Origin: Bradyrhizobium sp. MOS003
Lineage (GTDB): Bacteria; Pseudomonadota; Alphaproteobacteria; Rhizobiales; Xanthobacteraceae
DNA: 64,000 nt
Assembly (NCBI RefSeq): GCF_003020125.1
Contig: NZ_PYFW01000011.1
Location: 62,001 to 126,000 of the forward strand
Direction of reading: 5' to 3'
The position numbers and the translations under genes are program-made. The first letter of the stretch is position 1. Each line of letters opens with the position of its first letter. Below the pieces are notes generated by a model. That model did not search any database, was not told the DNA's origin, and saw only the letters and a program-made list of their open reading frames with translations. Below, in pieces: positions 18,283 to 26,619 of the stretch.

Positions 18283-19037
18283 GAGGCGGTTTTCGCGACC
18301 AGGCCGCCGAAACGGCGCTCGCGCCTGGCGAATTCGGCGATCGCGCCTTCCAGCGCCGCCTTGTCGAAATCGGGCCAGTGGATCGGCACGAACACGAGCT
18401 CGCTATAGGCGGCCTGCCACATCAGGAAATTGGACAGGCGCTGCTCGCCGCTGGTGCGGATGATGAGATCGGGATCGGGAATATCGGGCGCATCGAGATG
18501 CGCGCCGAGCGTCTCGGCGTCGATCGTGCCTGGATCGCGCTGACCCGCCGCGACTTCGCGCGCCAGCTTCTGCGCCGCCTTCGCGATCTCCTGCCGCGAG
18601 CCGTAATTGAAGGCAACGACCAGCGTCAGGCGCGTGTTGTCGCGCGTCAGCTCCTCGGCCTCGTTGAGCAGTGCGCAGATGTCGCCCTCGAGCCCGTCGC
18701 GCTCGCCGATGATGCGGACCTTGACGCCGTCGCGATGCAGGCTTGCCAGATCGTTGCGGATGAAGCGGCGGAGCAGACCGAAGAGATCGCCGATCTCGCT
18801 CGCCGGACGCGACCAGTTCTCCGACGAGAAGGAGAAGATGGTGAGATAGCGGATGCCAAGCTCGTGCGAGGCGCGCACGACGCGGCGCAGAGCTTCGACG
18901 CCGCGGCGATGCCCCTCCGCACGCGGCAGACCGCGCGCGGCCGCCCAGCGCCCGTTGCCATCCATGATGATGGCGACATGCGCGGGCACCTCGGACCGGT
19001 CGGGTCCTTCCGTTGCGGGCGCGGCGGCGTTGGACAT
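18279..19037 (-). CDS. uppS: Isoprenyl (undecaprenyl) diphosphate synthase
   Basis: cis-prenyltransferase of 252 residues that makes the C55 carrier lipid for peptidoglycan and O-antigen. It has the catalytic Asp motif HVAIIMDGNGRWAAARG (~res. 20-36), the SSENWSRP segment and the C-terminal IRTSGEQRLSNFLMWQ and ELVFVPIHWPDF motifs. Start MSNAAAPA at 19037 is chosen; the frame upstream of it runs into the repeat between frr and uppS. Overlaps cdsA. Confidence 0.96.
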   Translation of the reverse strand: MSNAAAPATEGPDRSEVPAHVAIIMDGNGRWAAARGLPRAEGHRRGVEALRRVVRASHELGIRYLTIFSFSSENWSRPASEIGDLFGLLRRFIRNDLASLHRDGVKVRIIGERDGLEGDICALLNEAEELTRDNTRLTLVVAFNYGSRQEIAKAAQKLAREVAAGQRDPGTIDAETLGAHLDAPDIPDPDLIIRTSGEQRLSNFLMWQAAYSELVFVPIHWPDFDKAALEGAIAEFARRERRFGGLVAKTAS

Positions 19038-19052
19038 TGGCGAGGGCCTCAA

Positions 19053-19156
19053 AGCATGATCCGGACCCGAAGGGCCGCGGAAGCGCAAGGTGCGAAGCGG
19101 TTTTCCGAAAAGATCATGCGCAAACGATAGCCTAAAGCGCGATGATCCATCATCGC
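19053..19156. repeat. Palindromic dispersed repeat between uppS and frr
   Basis: A left half GCATGATCCGGA (19053-19064) faces an inverted right half TTTTCCGAAAAGATCATGC (19101-19119). This matches, from memory, a palindromic element scattered in Bradyrhizobium genomes. A further perfect hairpin, GCGATGAT-CC-ATCATCGC (19139-19156), sits 3 bases beyond the frr stop and may process or terminate the frr transcript; it lacks a strong U run. Confidence 0.6.
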
Positions 19157-19159
19157 ACC

Positions 19160-19723
19160 TTATACGGTGAGGATTTCCTTTTCCTTGGCGGCCAGCAACT
19201 GGTCGATTTCCGTGATCGTACCATCGGTCGCCTTCTGCACCTCGTCGGCATGGCGCTTCTGGTCGTCCTCGGACATCTCGTGGTTCTTCTCGAGCTTCTT
19301 GAGAACGTCGAGGCCATCGCGGCGGACATGGCGCGCGGCGACCTTGGCGGCCTCCGCATATTTATGCGCGACTTTCACCAGTTCCTTGCGCCGTTCCTCG
19401 TTCAGCTCGGGGATGCGCAACCGCAGCACCTGGCCTTCGGTCGCGGGCGACAGGCCGAGGTTGGAATCGACGATCGCCTTCTCCACCGCCTTGACCATCG
19501 ACTTGTCCCAGACCTGCACCGAGATCAGGCGCGGCTCCGGCACGCTGACGGTGGCGAGCTGATTGAGCGGCATGTGGCCGCCATAAGCGTCGACCTGCAC
19601 CGGATCGAGCATCGAGGCGGAGGCGCGCCCCGTGCGCAAGCCGCCGAGCTCGTGCTTCAGCGACTGGATGGCGCCTTGCATGCGGCGCTTCACTTCGTTG
19701 AGGTCGAAAGTACCCGTGGGCAT
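19160..19723 (-). CDS. frr: Ribosome recycling factor
   Basis: Protein of 187 residues that splits post-termination ribosomes together with EF-G. It shows the family's three-helix-bundle pattern, with the hinge motif GLRTGRASASMLDPVQVDAYG and the C-terminal EDDQKRHADEVQKATD helix. ATG 19723 has AAGGAG 7 bases upstream; a GTG one codon before is less likely. It follows pyrH in the usual rpsB-tsf-pyrH-frr order. Confidence 0.97.
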   Translation of the reverse strand: MPTGTFDLNEVKRRMQGAIQSLKHELGGLRTGRASASMLDPVQVDAYGGHMPLNQLATVSVPEPRLISVQVWDKSMVKAVEKAIVDSNLGLSPATEGQVLRLRIPELNEERRKELVKVAHKYAEAAKVAARHVRRDGLDVLKKLEKNHEMSEDDQKRHADEVQKATDGTITEIDQLLAAKEKEILTV

Positions 19724-19793
19724 CACGTTTCTCCTTCAAGATCCCGGCAACCGCTCCCGCGACCTTCCCTAAAGGCGCGCGACAGATGAGCGG

Positions 19794-20510
19794 TCAGCCG
19801 GCGACAATGGTTCCGTGGCCGACGCCACGCAGAATCGCGCCGATCGAACCCGGCTCCGCGATCGAGAATACGATGATAGGCAGCGACGTCTCGCGGGCAA
19901 GCGCGAAGGCAGTCGCGTCCATCACCTTGTAGCCGCCCTCGATCGCCTGCGAATGGGTCAGCCGGTCGAACCGCGTCGCGGCCGGATCCTTCTTCGGATC
20001 GGCCGAGTAGACGCCGTCGACATTGGTGGCCTTCAGCACCGCCTGGGCGCCGATCTCGGCGGCGCGCAGCACTGCGGTCGTATCGGTGGTGAAGAACGGA
20101 TTACCGGTTCCACCACCAAGCAGCACGATGCGTCCCTCGGCGAGGTATTTGTGCGCCGCAGTGCGGGTGAACAGCTCGGAAATCTCGGGCATGACGAACG
20201 CCGACAGCGTACGCGCCGGCGTGCCCTTGCGCTCGATCGCCGCTTCCACCGCGAGGCAGTTCATCATGGTGGCGAGCATGCCCATGGTGTCGCCGGTCGG
20301 GCGTGACACACCGCGGGCGGAGACCTCGACGCCGCGCACGATGTTGCCGCCGCCGATCACGACCGCGACCTCGGTGCCGAGCTTGCGGGCCGCAATCAGA
20401 TCGTCCGCAACCTGGTCGACGGTCGGCTGATCGATGCCAAAGCCTTGCTGTCCCGCGAGATATTCGCCGGACAGCTTGATCACGACGCGACGATAGACCG
20501 GATCAGACAT
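19794..20510 (-). CDS. pyrH: UMP kinase
   Basis: Amino-acid-kinase-fold enzyme (238 residues) that phosphorylates UMP to UDP. The N-terminal phosphate loop is VVIKLSGEYLAG, the glycine-rich VVIGGGNIVRG follows, and the nucleotide site VDGVYSADPKKDP is near residue 160. ATG 20510 is preferred over a GTG two codons upstream; a GAGGAAAG Shine-Dalgarno precedes it. Confidence 0.96.
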   Translation of the reverse strand: MSDPVYRRVVIKLSGEYLAGQQGFGIDQPTVDQVADDLIAARKLGTEVAVVIGGGNIVRGVEVSARGVSRPTGDTMGMLATMMNCLAVEAAIERKGTPARTLSAFVMPEISELFTRTAAHKYLAEGRIVLLGGGTGNPFFTTDTTAVLRAAEIGAQAVLKATNVDGVYSADPKKDPAATRFDRLTHSQAIEGGYKVMDATAFALARETSLPIIVFSIAEPGSIGAILRGVGHGTIVAG

Positions 20511-20570
20511 GAGCACTTTCCTCGTCCGGGCGCCGCTTCCGGCGGCACGCCGGAAGGAACGATCCGGCGC

Positions 20571-21494
20571 TTACTTCTTGCCGCTGGCCGCGGCAACTTC
20601 GGCCGCGAAGTCGCTTTCCTGCTTCTCGATTCCCTCACCGAGAGCATAGCGTATAAAGCCCGCAATCTTCAGGGCACCGCCGACCTTGCCTTCGGCTTCC
20701 TTCAACGCCTGCGCCACCGACTTGCCGGTGTCGTGGATGAAGGCCTGCTCGAGCAGACAGACTTCCTTGTAGTAGGTCTTGAGGCCGGACTCGACGATCT
20801 TCTCGATCACGTTCTCCGGCTTGCCCTGCTGACGATATTTGTCGGCGAGCACGTCCTTCTCGCGCTTGACGACCGCCGGATCGAGACCGGACGGATCGAG
20901 CGCGAGCGGGTTGGCGGCGGCGATGTGCATCGCGATCTGCCGGCCGAGCGTTGCGAGCTCGTCGGCCTTGCCGGGCGAATCGAGCGCCACGATCACGCCC
21001 ATCTTGCCGGCGCCCTCGACGACCGCGCCGTGGACGTAGTTCGACACCACGCCCTGGCTCACTTCGAGCGAAGCTGCGCGGCGCAGCGTCATGTTCTCGC
21101 CGATGGTGGCGATCGCGTCATTGATGGCGGCTTCGACCGTGACGTCACCGACCTTGGCGGCCTTGACCTTCTCGACATCGGCGCCGACGTCGAATGCGAC
21201 CTGGGCGATCATCTTGACCAAGCCCTGGAACTGGCCGTTGCGCGCGACGAAGTCGGTCTCGGAGTTGACCTCGACCACGACACCCTTGGTGCCCTTGGTG
21301 AGGGCGCCGATCAGACCCTCGGCCGCGACGCGGCCCGACTTCTTGGCGGCCTTGGACAGGCCCTTCTTGCGCAGCCAATCCTGCGCCGCTTCCATGTTAC
21401 CTTCGTTTTCGGTCAGCGCGGCCTTGCAGTCCATCATGCCCGCGCCGGTCGACTCGCGCAGGTCCTTGACCATCGCAGCTGTGATCGTTGCCAT
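20571..21494 (-). CDS. tsf: Elongation factor Ts
   Basis: Nucleotide exchange factor for EF-Tu, 307 residues. The N-terminal UBA-like module carries the signature LRESTGAGMMDCKAAL; the core has SETDFVARNGQFQ, which contacts EF-Tu; the C-terminal module has QPFIHDTGKSV-type sequence (EQAFIHDTGKSVAQ). Transcribed with rpsB, from which it is separated by 136 bases containing two hairpins. Confidence 0.97.
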   Translation of the reverse strand: MATITAAMVKDLRESTGAGMMDCKAALTENEGNMEAAQDWLRKKGLSKAAKKSGRVAAEGLIGALTKGTKGVVVEVNSETDFVARNGQFQGLVKMIAQVAFDVGADVEKVKAAKVGDVTVEAAINDAIATIGENMTLRRAASLEVSQGVVSNYVHGAVVEGAGKMGVIVALDSPGKADELATLGRQIAMHIAAANPLALDPSGLDPAVVKREKDVLADKYRQQGKPENVIEKIVESGLKTYYKEVCLLEQAFIHDTGKSVAQALKEAEGKVGGALKIAGFIRYALGEGIEKQESDFAAEVAAASGKK

Positions 21495-21523
21495 CGTTGA
21501 AAATCCTTTGTGCCTGCTGGTTC

Positions 21524-21612
21524 GCCGCGGCGTGGCATCGAAGCGCTCCGCCGCGGCCCATCTCAGGGATTCGCGTCAACTGAATGAAATGGTGGCCGGA
21601 TCCACTCCGGCC
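21524..21612 (-). promoter_or_regulatory. Two hairpins in the rpsB-tsf spacer
   Basis: Perfect 7-bp hairpin GGCCGGA/TCCGGCC with a 5-base loop at 21594-21612, and a 9-bp stem GCCGCGGCG/CGCCGCGGC with a 16-base loop (21524-21532 with 21549-21557). Neither is followed by a U run. They could slow or attenuate transcription between rpsB and tsf, or protect processed mRNA ends. Confidence 0.45.
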
Positions 21613-21630
21613 AACCGATCGCTCTCTTGA

Positions 21631-22626
21631 CTATTCCGCTTCCGCGGTCAGCGCCTTGGCCTTGGCAACCCAGGCGTCCGCGCGGCTCGGCAGACCGACT
21701 TCTTCGCCGATCTTGTGCGCGGTGTCGTGGTCGAGCTCGGCGAGCTGCCAGAAATGGAAAATGCCGAGGTCGTTGAACTTCTTCTCGATCGCACCCGACA
21801 CGCCCGGGAGCTTCTTGAGGTCGTCGGCGGTGCCGCGCGGACCGGCAAGGCCCTGGAAACCGCTCGACGAAGCCGCCGGCAGCTCTTCAGCAGGCGGACG
21901 GGCCGACGCACCGATGTCGATGCCGGAATCACCCTGGGCGCGTCCGATGCCGTCGATCGCCGCACGCGCGATCAGGTCGCAATACAGCGCGATCGCGCGG
22001 CCGGCGTCGTCATTGCCGGGGACCACATAGGTGATGCCCTTCGGGTCCGAATTGGTGTCGACGATCGCGGCGACCGGGATGTTGAGGCGCTGGGCCTCCT
22101 GGATCGCGATGTCTTCCTTGTTGGTGTCGATCACGAAGATCAGGTCGGGCAGACCGCCCATGTCCTTGATGCCGCCGAGCGAGCGGTCGAGCTTGTCGCG
22201 CTCGCGCTGAAGCGTCAGGCGCTCCTTCTTGGTGTAGGAGGAGGCATCGCCGCCCGCCAGCACGTCGTCGAGATGGCGCAGGCGCTTGATCGAGGCCGAG
22301 ATCGTCTTCCAGTTGGTCAGCGTGCCGCCGAGCCAGCGCGAATTGACGAAATACTGCGCGCAGCGCTTGGCAGCGTCCGCGACGCCGTCCTGCGCCTGGC
22401 GCTTGGTGCCGACGAACAGGATGCGGCCGCCCTTGGCGACGGTGTCGCTGACCGCCTGCAAGGCGGTGTGCAGCAACGGCACGGTCTGCGCGAGATCGAC
22501 GATGTGGATGTTGTTGCGGGCGCCGAAAATGAACGGCGCCATTTTCGGATTCCAGCGGTGAGACTGGTGACCAAAGTGCACGCCAGCTTCAAGCAGCTGA
22601 CGCATAGTGAAATCGGGTAGTGCCAT
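21631..22626 (-). CDS. rpsB: 30S ribosomal protein S2 with C-terminal extension
   Basis: Ribosomal protein S2. Residues 1-~235 are the standard fold (MALPDFTMRQLLEAGVHFGHQ; FVIDTNKEDIAIQEAQRLNIPV). At 331 residues it is ~90 longer than E. coli S2. The extra C-terminal part is an alanine/proline linker followed by a helix-hairpin-helix-like module (LKKLPGVSGAIEKKFNDLGI and a second helical pair). Such extensions occur in Rhizobiales S2 proteins. The start at 22626 is fixed by the family N-terminus. Confidence 0.95.
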   Translation of the reverse strand: MALPDFTMRQLLEAGVHFGHQSHRWNPKMAPFIFGARNNIHIVDLAQTVPLLHTALQAVSDTVAKGGRILFVGTKRQAQDGVADAAKRCAQYFVNSRWLGGTLTNWKTISASIKRLRHLDDVLAGGDASSYTKKERLTLQRERDKLDRSLGGIKDMGGLPDLIFVIDTNKEDIAIQEAQRLNIPVAAIVDTNSDPKGITYVVPGNDDAGRAIALYCDLIARAAIDGIGRAQGDSGIDIGASARPPAEELPAASSSGFQGLAGPRGTADDLKKLPGVSGAIEKKFNDLGIFHFWQLAELDHDTAHKIGEEVGLPSRADAWVAKAKALTAEAE

Positions 22627-22740
22627 CGTTCTAATTCTCCGGTTGGTTCCTCCGGAAGCGTGTGAGCAAAACGGAGCGTTGTCGCCCCGGCTACCACCGG
22701 ACGGCCTTGTGAGCCATGCTTCCGTGTGAGATGCGGCGGT

Positions 22741-22768
22741 GTATAGCGCCATTTTGGCCAGAAGCAAG
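22741..22768 (-). promoter_or_regulatory. Probable rpsB promoter
   Basis: On the minus strand CTTGCT (22768-22763) and CTATAC (22746-22741) are separated by 16 bases, close to the alphaproteobacterial housekeeping pattern CTTGAC-N17-CTATAT. Transcription would start near 22735, giving a leader of about 108 bases before rpsB, long enough for ribosomal-protein autoregulation. Confidence 0.5.
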
Positions 22769-22773
22769 GAAAT

Positions 22774-22814
22774 AAGGGCCTTTCGGGGGCGGGTTTCGCC
22801 CGCGAGAGGCCCTT
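22774..22814 (-). terminator. Candidate terminator after the caspase-like gene
   Basis: Inverted repeat AAGGGCCT (22774-22781) / AGGCCCTT (22807-22814) enclosing a second GC-rich stem (GCGGG-TTTCG-CCCGC). It lies just past the stop of the caspase-like gene and before the rpsB promoter. On the minus strand only a short ATTTCC follows, so termination may be partial. Confidence 0.45.
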
Positions 22815-22847
22815 TCCCGGGAGACCGGCTCGCACCCTAGCGCCCGA

Positions 22848-25376
22848 TTAGCATTTGGGCTGGTTCGGCGGGCACTTCTTGGCTGCCGGCGGCGGCGGTG
22901 CGGGACGCGGCGGAGGCGCGGCCGGTCGCGGCGGGGGTGGCGGCGGAGCGGCCATGCGCGGCGGCGGCGGCGGTGCCGGTCGCGCCACCGGCGGCGGCGG
23001 AACGGGCCGCGCCATGGGCGGAGGCGCCGGCCGCGCGACGGCAACCGGAGGAGCCGGGCGCGGCGGTGGAGGTGCGGCCATTCTCGGCGGCGGTGCCGAC
23101 ACCCGCGGCGGAGGTGGTGGCGTGGGCCGCGCCACGGCCTGGGGCCGCGGCGGCGGTGCAGCCGGTCTGGCCGCCTGCGGCGGAGCCGCCGATGGCAGAT
23201 GCTGCGGCCTGATCGGCTCGCGTGCCGCTGAAGGCGGAGGCACGATCGGCCTCCCGGCCGCGGCCGGGGGCGTCGCCGGCGCGCCCGCTGCGGCGGGCGG
23301 CGAGCCGGCAGGCTCACGGGTCGCGGGCTTGGCGTGATCCGCAGGCCCGCTGCCGGGCGGAGTCTGTGCCACCGGCGGCTTGGGCGGCTGGCCGGCTCCC
23401 GCGGTCGGGTTGGTCAAAGCGGGCCCAGCATTTGCCGGCGCGGCAGCCGTTGGCGCATTGGAATGAGCAGGCAGCGTTGTGCCGGGAGCAGCCGTTGTGC
23501 CGGGAGCAGCCGTGGTCGGCGCCCCCGGACGAGCCGGCGGTGTCGCACCAGGTGCGGTCGCCGTCGGCGGAACGGGCCTTCCGCCCGGCAAGGGCCCTGC
23601 CCCCGCTGGCGGAGCCGGCGGGCCGCCATGGGCGCCAGGAACGGGCAGCGTGTTGGTCTGGGGCAGTTTGTTCTGCGGAGCAAGTGCTGGCCCCGATTGC
23701 GGCGCGATGGGCGGCGCGGCCGTCGGTGTCGCCGGAGGCGTCCCGGGCCTCGCGGTCGGCTGGATCGTCGCGCTCGGCGGCATCGGCGCCTTGCCCTGCT
23801 GGATCAGCGCGGCGCGCTGCACCACCGCCTGCGGCACGGCAGCCCCGGCCGGGTTGGCACGGCCGGCAATCGCCGGCGCCAGATTGCCTGGTCCGGCGCC
23901 TGCCCCCACAGCCGGTGCTGGGGCCGGCGGGCGGTTGATCACCGTGTTGATGACCGTCGTGTTATGGATGTTCTGGTAGATGATGTTGTTCGGCGGCGGC
24001 GCAACATAGACCGGCGGCCTGACGAACACCGGGATCGGCACGAACACCGGCTGCGGCAGCACGAAAAGGCCGATCACGGGCATCGGCGGCGGCAGCACCA
24101 CGAAATCCGGCGGCGGCGGCGGCAGATAATAGACCGGCGGCGGCGGAGGCGGCGCGAAGGCGAACACGGGATCGCCGAAATACAGCACCGGGCGGTCGAC
24201 ATAGATCACCTCTTCCGGCGGCGGTGGCGGCACGTCATAGTCGATCATCGCGAAGGTCGGCGGCGCCTCGGCGGGCGCGGTGAGAATTGCAAGGCGCCGG
24301 CGTGCGTCCGCCGCATGCGGCCCGCGCGGGTAGCGGCGCAGATACGACCAATAGGCTTCCGGCGTGTCGTTCCGGTAAGTGCGCCGCCAGGTGATCGCTT
24401 CGCGGCGCGCCGCGGCGATCGCCATCACGCGCTTTGCCAGGGGATCGCCGGGATAGGCCGCTAGAAACTCCTCATAGGCCGCCAGCGTGTCGCGCTCGAT
24501 CGCGGCCGCATAAGCATCCTGCGCGCCGAGATCGCGGATCGGCTTGTTGCGGAGGGCGGCAACCTGGTCAGGTGCGGTCTGCGGCGGCGGCGCGTCGGGT
24601 CCGCGCTCGAAGAACGAGATTGGCGCCGAGATCTTCTGCTCGTTCCAGGGCACCTGCGCGCCCTTGGAGGCCTCGTTGACGCGCAGGCGAACGCGGTCGA
24701 ACACTTCGGGCAGCGGCAGGCCGCCGGTCCGGATCATCTCCGCCAGCGACTGGGCGTAGATGCCGTAGGGCCCCGGCTCCTCGGGTGCGACCGTGCCGGG
24801 CGCGGCGTTGAACGCGATCAGCATGTTCGGCTCGGGCTCGACCAGCGCCAGACCGCTCGCGATCTGCTGGCCGCCCTCGATGAAGGGCTGCGCGCGGGCG
24901 GCGTCGAGCACGACGATGTTGGCCTTGAGCGGGATCGAGGCGAGCTGGCGCACATAGTCGCTGATCCGCAAGGCCTCGGTCGGAACGTCGGTGTCGCGGG
25001 TGATGTTGGAATCGACCGGGATGAAATAGTTCTCGCCGGCCAGCTGCACGCCGTAGCCGGCAAGATAGACCATCGCGACGGTGCCCGGCCCCGAGGCCTG
25101 GGCCTTCTGGATGAAGTCGCGAAAACTCTTGCGCAACGTGTCGCCGTCGAGATCGCGCGCACCGACGACGTCGAAGCCGGCCGCCTGCAGCGTCTGCGCG
25201 ATCAGGCCGGCATCGTTCGCGGCCGTCGCCAGCGGCGACTTGGCATAGGCGCCGTTGCCGACCACGAGCGCGATGCGCTTCTCCTGCTGTTGCGCGCGCA
25301 CCTCGCCCGGCACGCCGGCGGCAAGGGCCACGATCGGAAGGAGGAGGCAAATGAAGATTCTAAGCGTCCCACGCAT
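22848..25376 (-). CDS. Caspase-fold (C14) protein lacking the catalytic dyad, with long proline-rich tail
   Basis: Secreted protein of 842 residues from ATG 25376: signal peptide ~res. 5-28, then a caspase-like p20 domain (~res. 33-270: RIALVVGNGAYAKSPLATAANDA), a helical/Sel1-like linker (~res. 290-390), and a ~450-residue low-complexity tail very rich in Pro and Ala with PPPPP runs. The catalytic His normally in a GHG motif is Tyr108 (LAGYGVQ), and the catalytic Cys normally in DACR is Ala160 (VLDAARAQPF). Both are missing, so it should be a non-proteolytic pseudo-caspase that may act by binding. It is not obviously in an operon. Role unknown. Confidence 0.85.
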   Translation of the reverse strand: MRGTLRIFICLLLPIVALAAGVPGEVRAQQQEKRIALVVGNGAYAKSPLATAANDAGLIAQTLQAAGFDVVGARDLDGDTLRKSFRDFIQKAQASGPGTVAMVYLAGYGVQLAGENYFIPVDSNITRDTDVPTEALRISDYVRQLASIPLKANIVVLDAARAQPFIEGGQQIASGLALVEPEPNMLIAFNAAPGTVAPEEPGPYGIYAQSLAEMIRTGGLPLPEVFDRVRLRVNEASKGAQVPWNEQKISAPISFFERGPDAPPPQTAPDQVAALRNKPIRDLGAQDAYAAAIERDTLAAYEEFLAAYPGDPLAKRVMAIAAARREAITWRRTYRNDTPEAYWSYLRRYPRGPHAADARRRLAILTAPAEAPPTFAMIDYDVPPPPPEEVIYVDRPVLYFGDPVFAFAPPPPPPVYYLPPPPPDFVVLPPPMPVIGLFVLPQPVFVPIPVFVRPPVYVAPPPNNIIYQNIHNTTVINTVINRPPAPAPAVGAGAGPGNLAPAIAGRANPAGAAVPQAVVQRAALIQQGKAPMPPSATIQPTARPGTPPATPTAAPPIAPQSGPALAPQNKLPQTNTLPVPGAHGGPPAPPAGAGPLPGGRPVPPTATAPGATPPARPGAPTTAAPGTTAAPGTTLPAHSNAPTAAAPANAGPALTNPTAGAGQPPKPPVAQTPPGSGPADHAKPATREPAGSPPAAAGAPATPPAAAGRPIVPPPSAAREPIRPQHLPSAAPPQAARPAAPPPRPQAVARPTPPPPPRVSAPPPRMAAPPPPRPAPPVAVARPAPPPMARPVPPPPVARPAPPPPPRMAAPPPPPPRPAAPPPRPAPPPPAAKKCPPNQPKC

Positions 25377-25745
25377 GGCCTGCTTGCCCGCTAATGTAGT
25401 TGAGGTGCCACCACGCATGAGGCGCGCAGCCGGCTGAACGGCGATTGAACGAAAAGCTCGGATTGAGGCGGCGGCGTGGCCACGCGGCTGCTGGCGTCAG
25501 CTTCACGTCAGCCTCAAGTCAGCCTCACCTTACTCCACGGCTTGCAGCTCGGCGAGCTTCGTTCGCGCGGTCGCCTCGTCCAGCGCCACGAGTTCGGCCG
25601 GCCCGGGATTCGCCTCTCCCGCCGTCGCGATGGATACGGCTGCAAGCCATACCAGGCCGCCGAGGTCCGCGCCGCCCCTCGCGGCGTGACGCGGACGGGC
25701 GTCGGAGCTGCTGCACACGACGCCCGATACTCCAAACGCTGGGCT
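25377..25745. other. Intergenic region between caspase-like and carbonic anhydrase genes
   Basis: 369 bases with no clear gene. A minus-strand frame from GTG 25718 to 25530 (62 codons) has a hydrophobic stretch (GGLVWLAAVSIATAGEA) followed by a charged helix-like tail (ALDEATARTKLAELQAVE) and could be a tiny exported protein, but it has no Shine-Dalgarno. Near 25500 the + strand shows short repeated CGTCAGCCTCA units. Confidence 0.3.
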
Positions 25746-26489
25746 CTAGCTCTGGGCCAGCAACTCGACGGTGCCCGTGCGCAAGCGATAGACGCCGCCG
25801 ACTACCTTGAGCTTGCCCTGTTCGACGGCTGCGTTGAGAAGCGGAGCAGCCGATCTCAGCTTGGCGACGTTGTCGATGACGTTCTGGCGAATGGCGTTGT
25901 CGAGCGCTTTGCCGCTCTGCTGGGCCGCCGCCTTCACCGAAGGTGCGATCGCGGCGACTAGCGTGGGGATGTGTCCCGGCAACGGCTTGTCGTCCTTCAG
26001 CGACTTGATGGTCGCGTCGACCGCGCCGCAATTGTCATGGCCGAGCACCAGGATCAGGGGCGTGCCGAGCACGGCGACGGTGTATTCCATGCTCGCAACG
26101 GTCTCGTCGCCGGCAAAATTTCCGGCGACGCGGCACACGAACAGATCGCCGCGTCCGCTGTCGAAGGCATATTCGGGCGCGATGCGGGAATCGGCGCAGC
26201 TCAGGACCGCCGCGTAGGGATTCTGACCGCCGACCAACGCTTCCCGCTCGTGCGTGAAGTCGTGGCGGCGCGACACACCCGACACGTAGCGCGCATTGCC
26301 CTCCATCAGCCGCTTGAGTGCGGCATCGGGCGACAGCACGTTCTGGGGTTTGGGCGGCGCCTTGACCTCCTTGGCCAACGCGGCCCCGCCGAACGCGGCC
26401 ACTCCGAGCGCCGAAGCGGCAAAGAGCATCATGGAGCGCCGCGAAGGAGCGATCGATTGATGCGGATTTTCAGAGCATTTGTCGCACAT
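25746..26489 (-). CDS. Exported beta-class carbonic anhydrase
   Basis: Zinc enzyme that interconverts CO2 and bicarbonate, 247 residues from MCDKCSENP (26489). The zinc-site motifs are present: CADSR (Cys and Asp) and GHDNCGA (His and Cys). The N-terminus carries an SRRSMMLFAASALG stretch ending in ALA, a signal sequence resembling the twin-arginine type, so the enzyme is probably periplasmic. The pre-signal CDKCSENPH segment is Cys-rich and unusual. Stand-alone gene between the caspase-like gene and dnaE. Confidence 0.9.
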   Translation of the reverse strand: MCDKCSENPHQSIAPSRRSMMLFAASALGVAAFGGAALAKEVKAPPKPQNVLSPDAALKRLMEGNARYVSGVSRRHDFTHEREALVGGQNPYAAVLSCADSRIAPEYAFDSGRGDLFVCRVAGNFAGDETVASMEYTVAVLGTPLILVLGHDNCGAVDATIKSLKDDKPLPGHIPTLVAAIAPSVKAAAQQSGKALDNAIRQNVIDNVAKLRSAAPLLNAAVEQGKLKVVGGVYRLRTGTVELLAQS

Positions 26490-26619
26490 GGTTGTTATTC
26501 TTCCTGGCTTCCCGCCCAACGAGATTCTCAAGAAGACAACTCATAGCTGCGCTCAATAGACTTCGAAACCACCCGTGGGCCAAATAGTTAAGCTTTGGTT
26601 TGCGGCGGCCTGGACATGG

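Noticed and set aside
22855..23337. Glycine-rich + strand frame opposite the caspase-like tail
   Set aside because: Poly-Gly is simply the reverse complement of the proline-rich repeat.
22848..26489. Caspase-like protein plus carbonic anhydrase as a defence or abortive-infection system
   Set aside because: The caspase dyad is missing, there is no partner effector or sensor, and neighbours are housekeeping genes.
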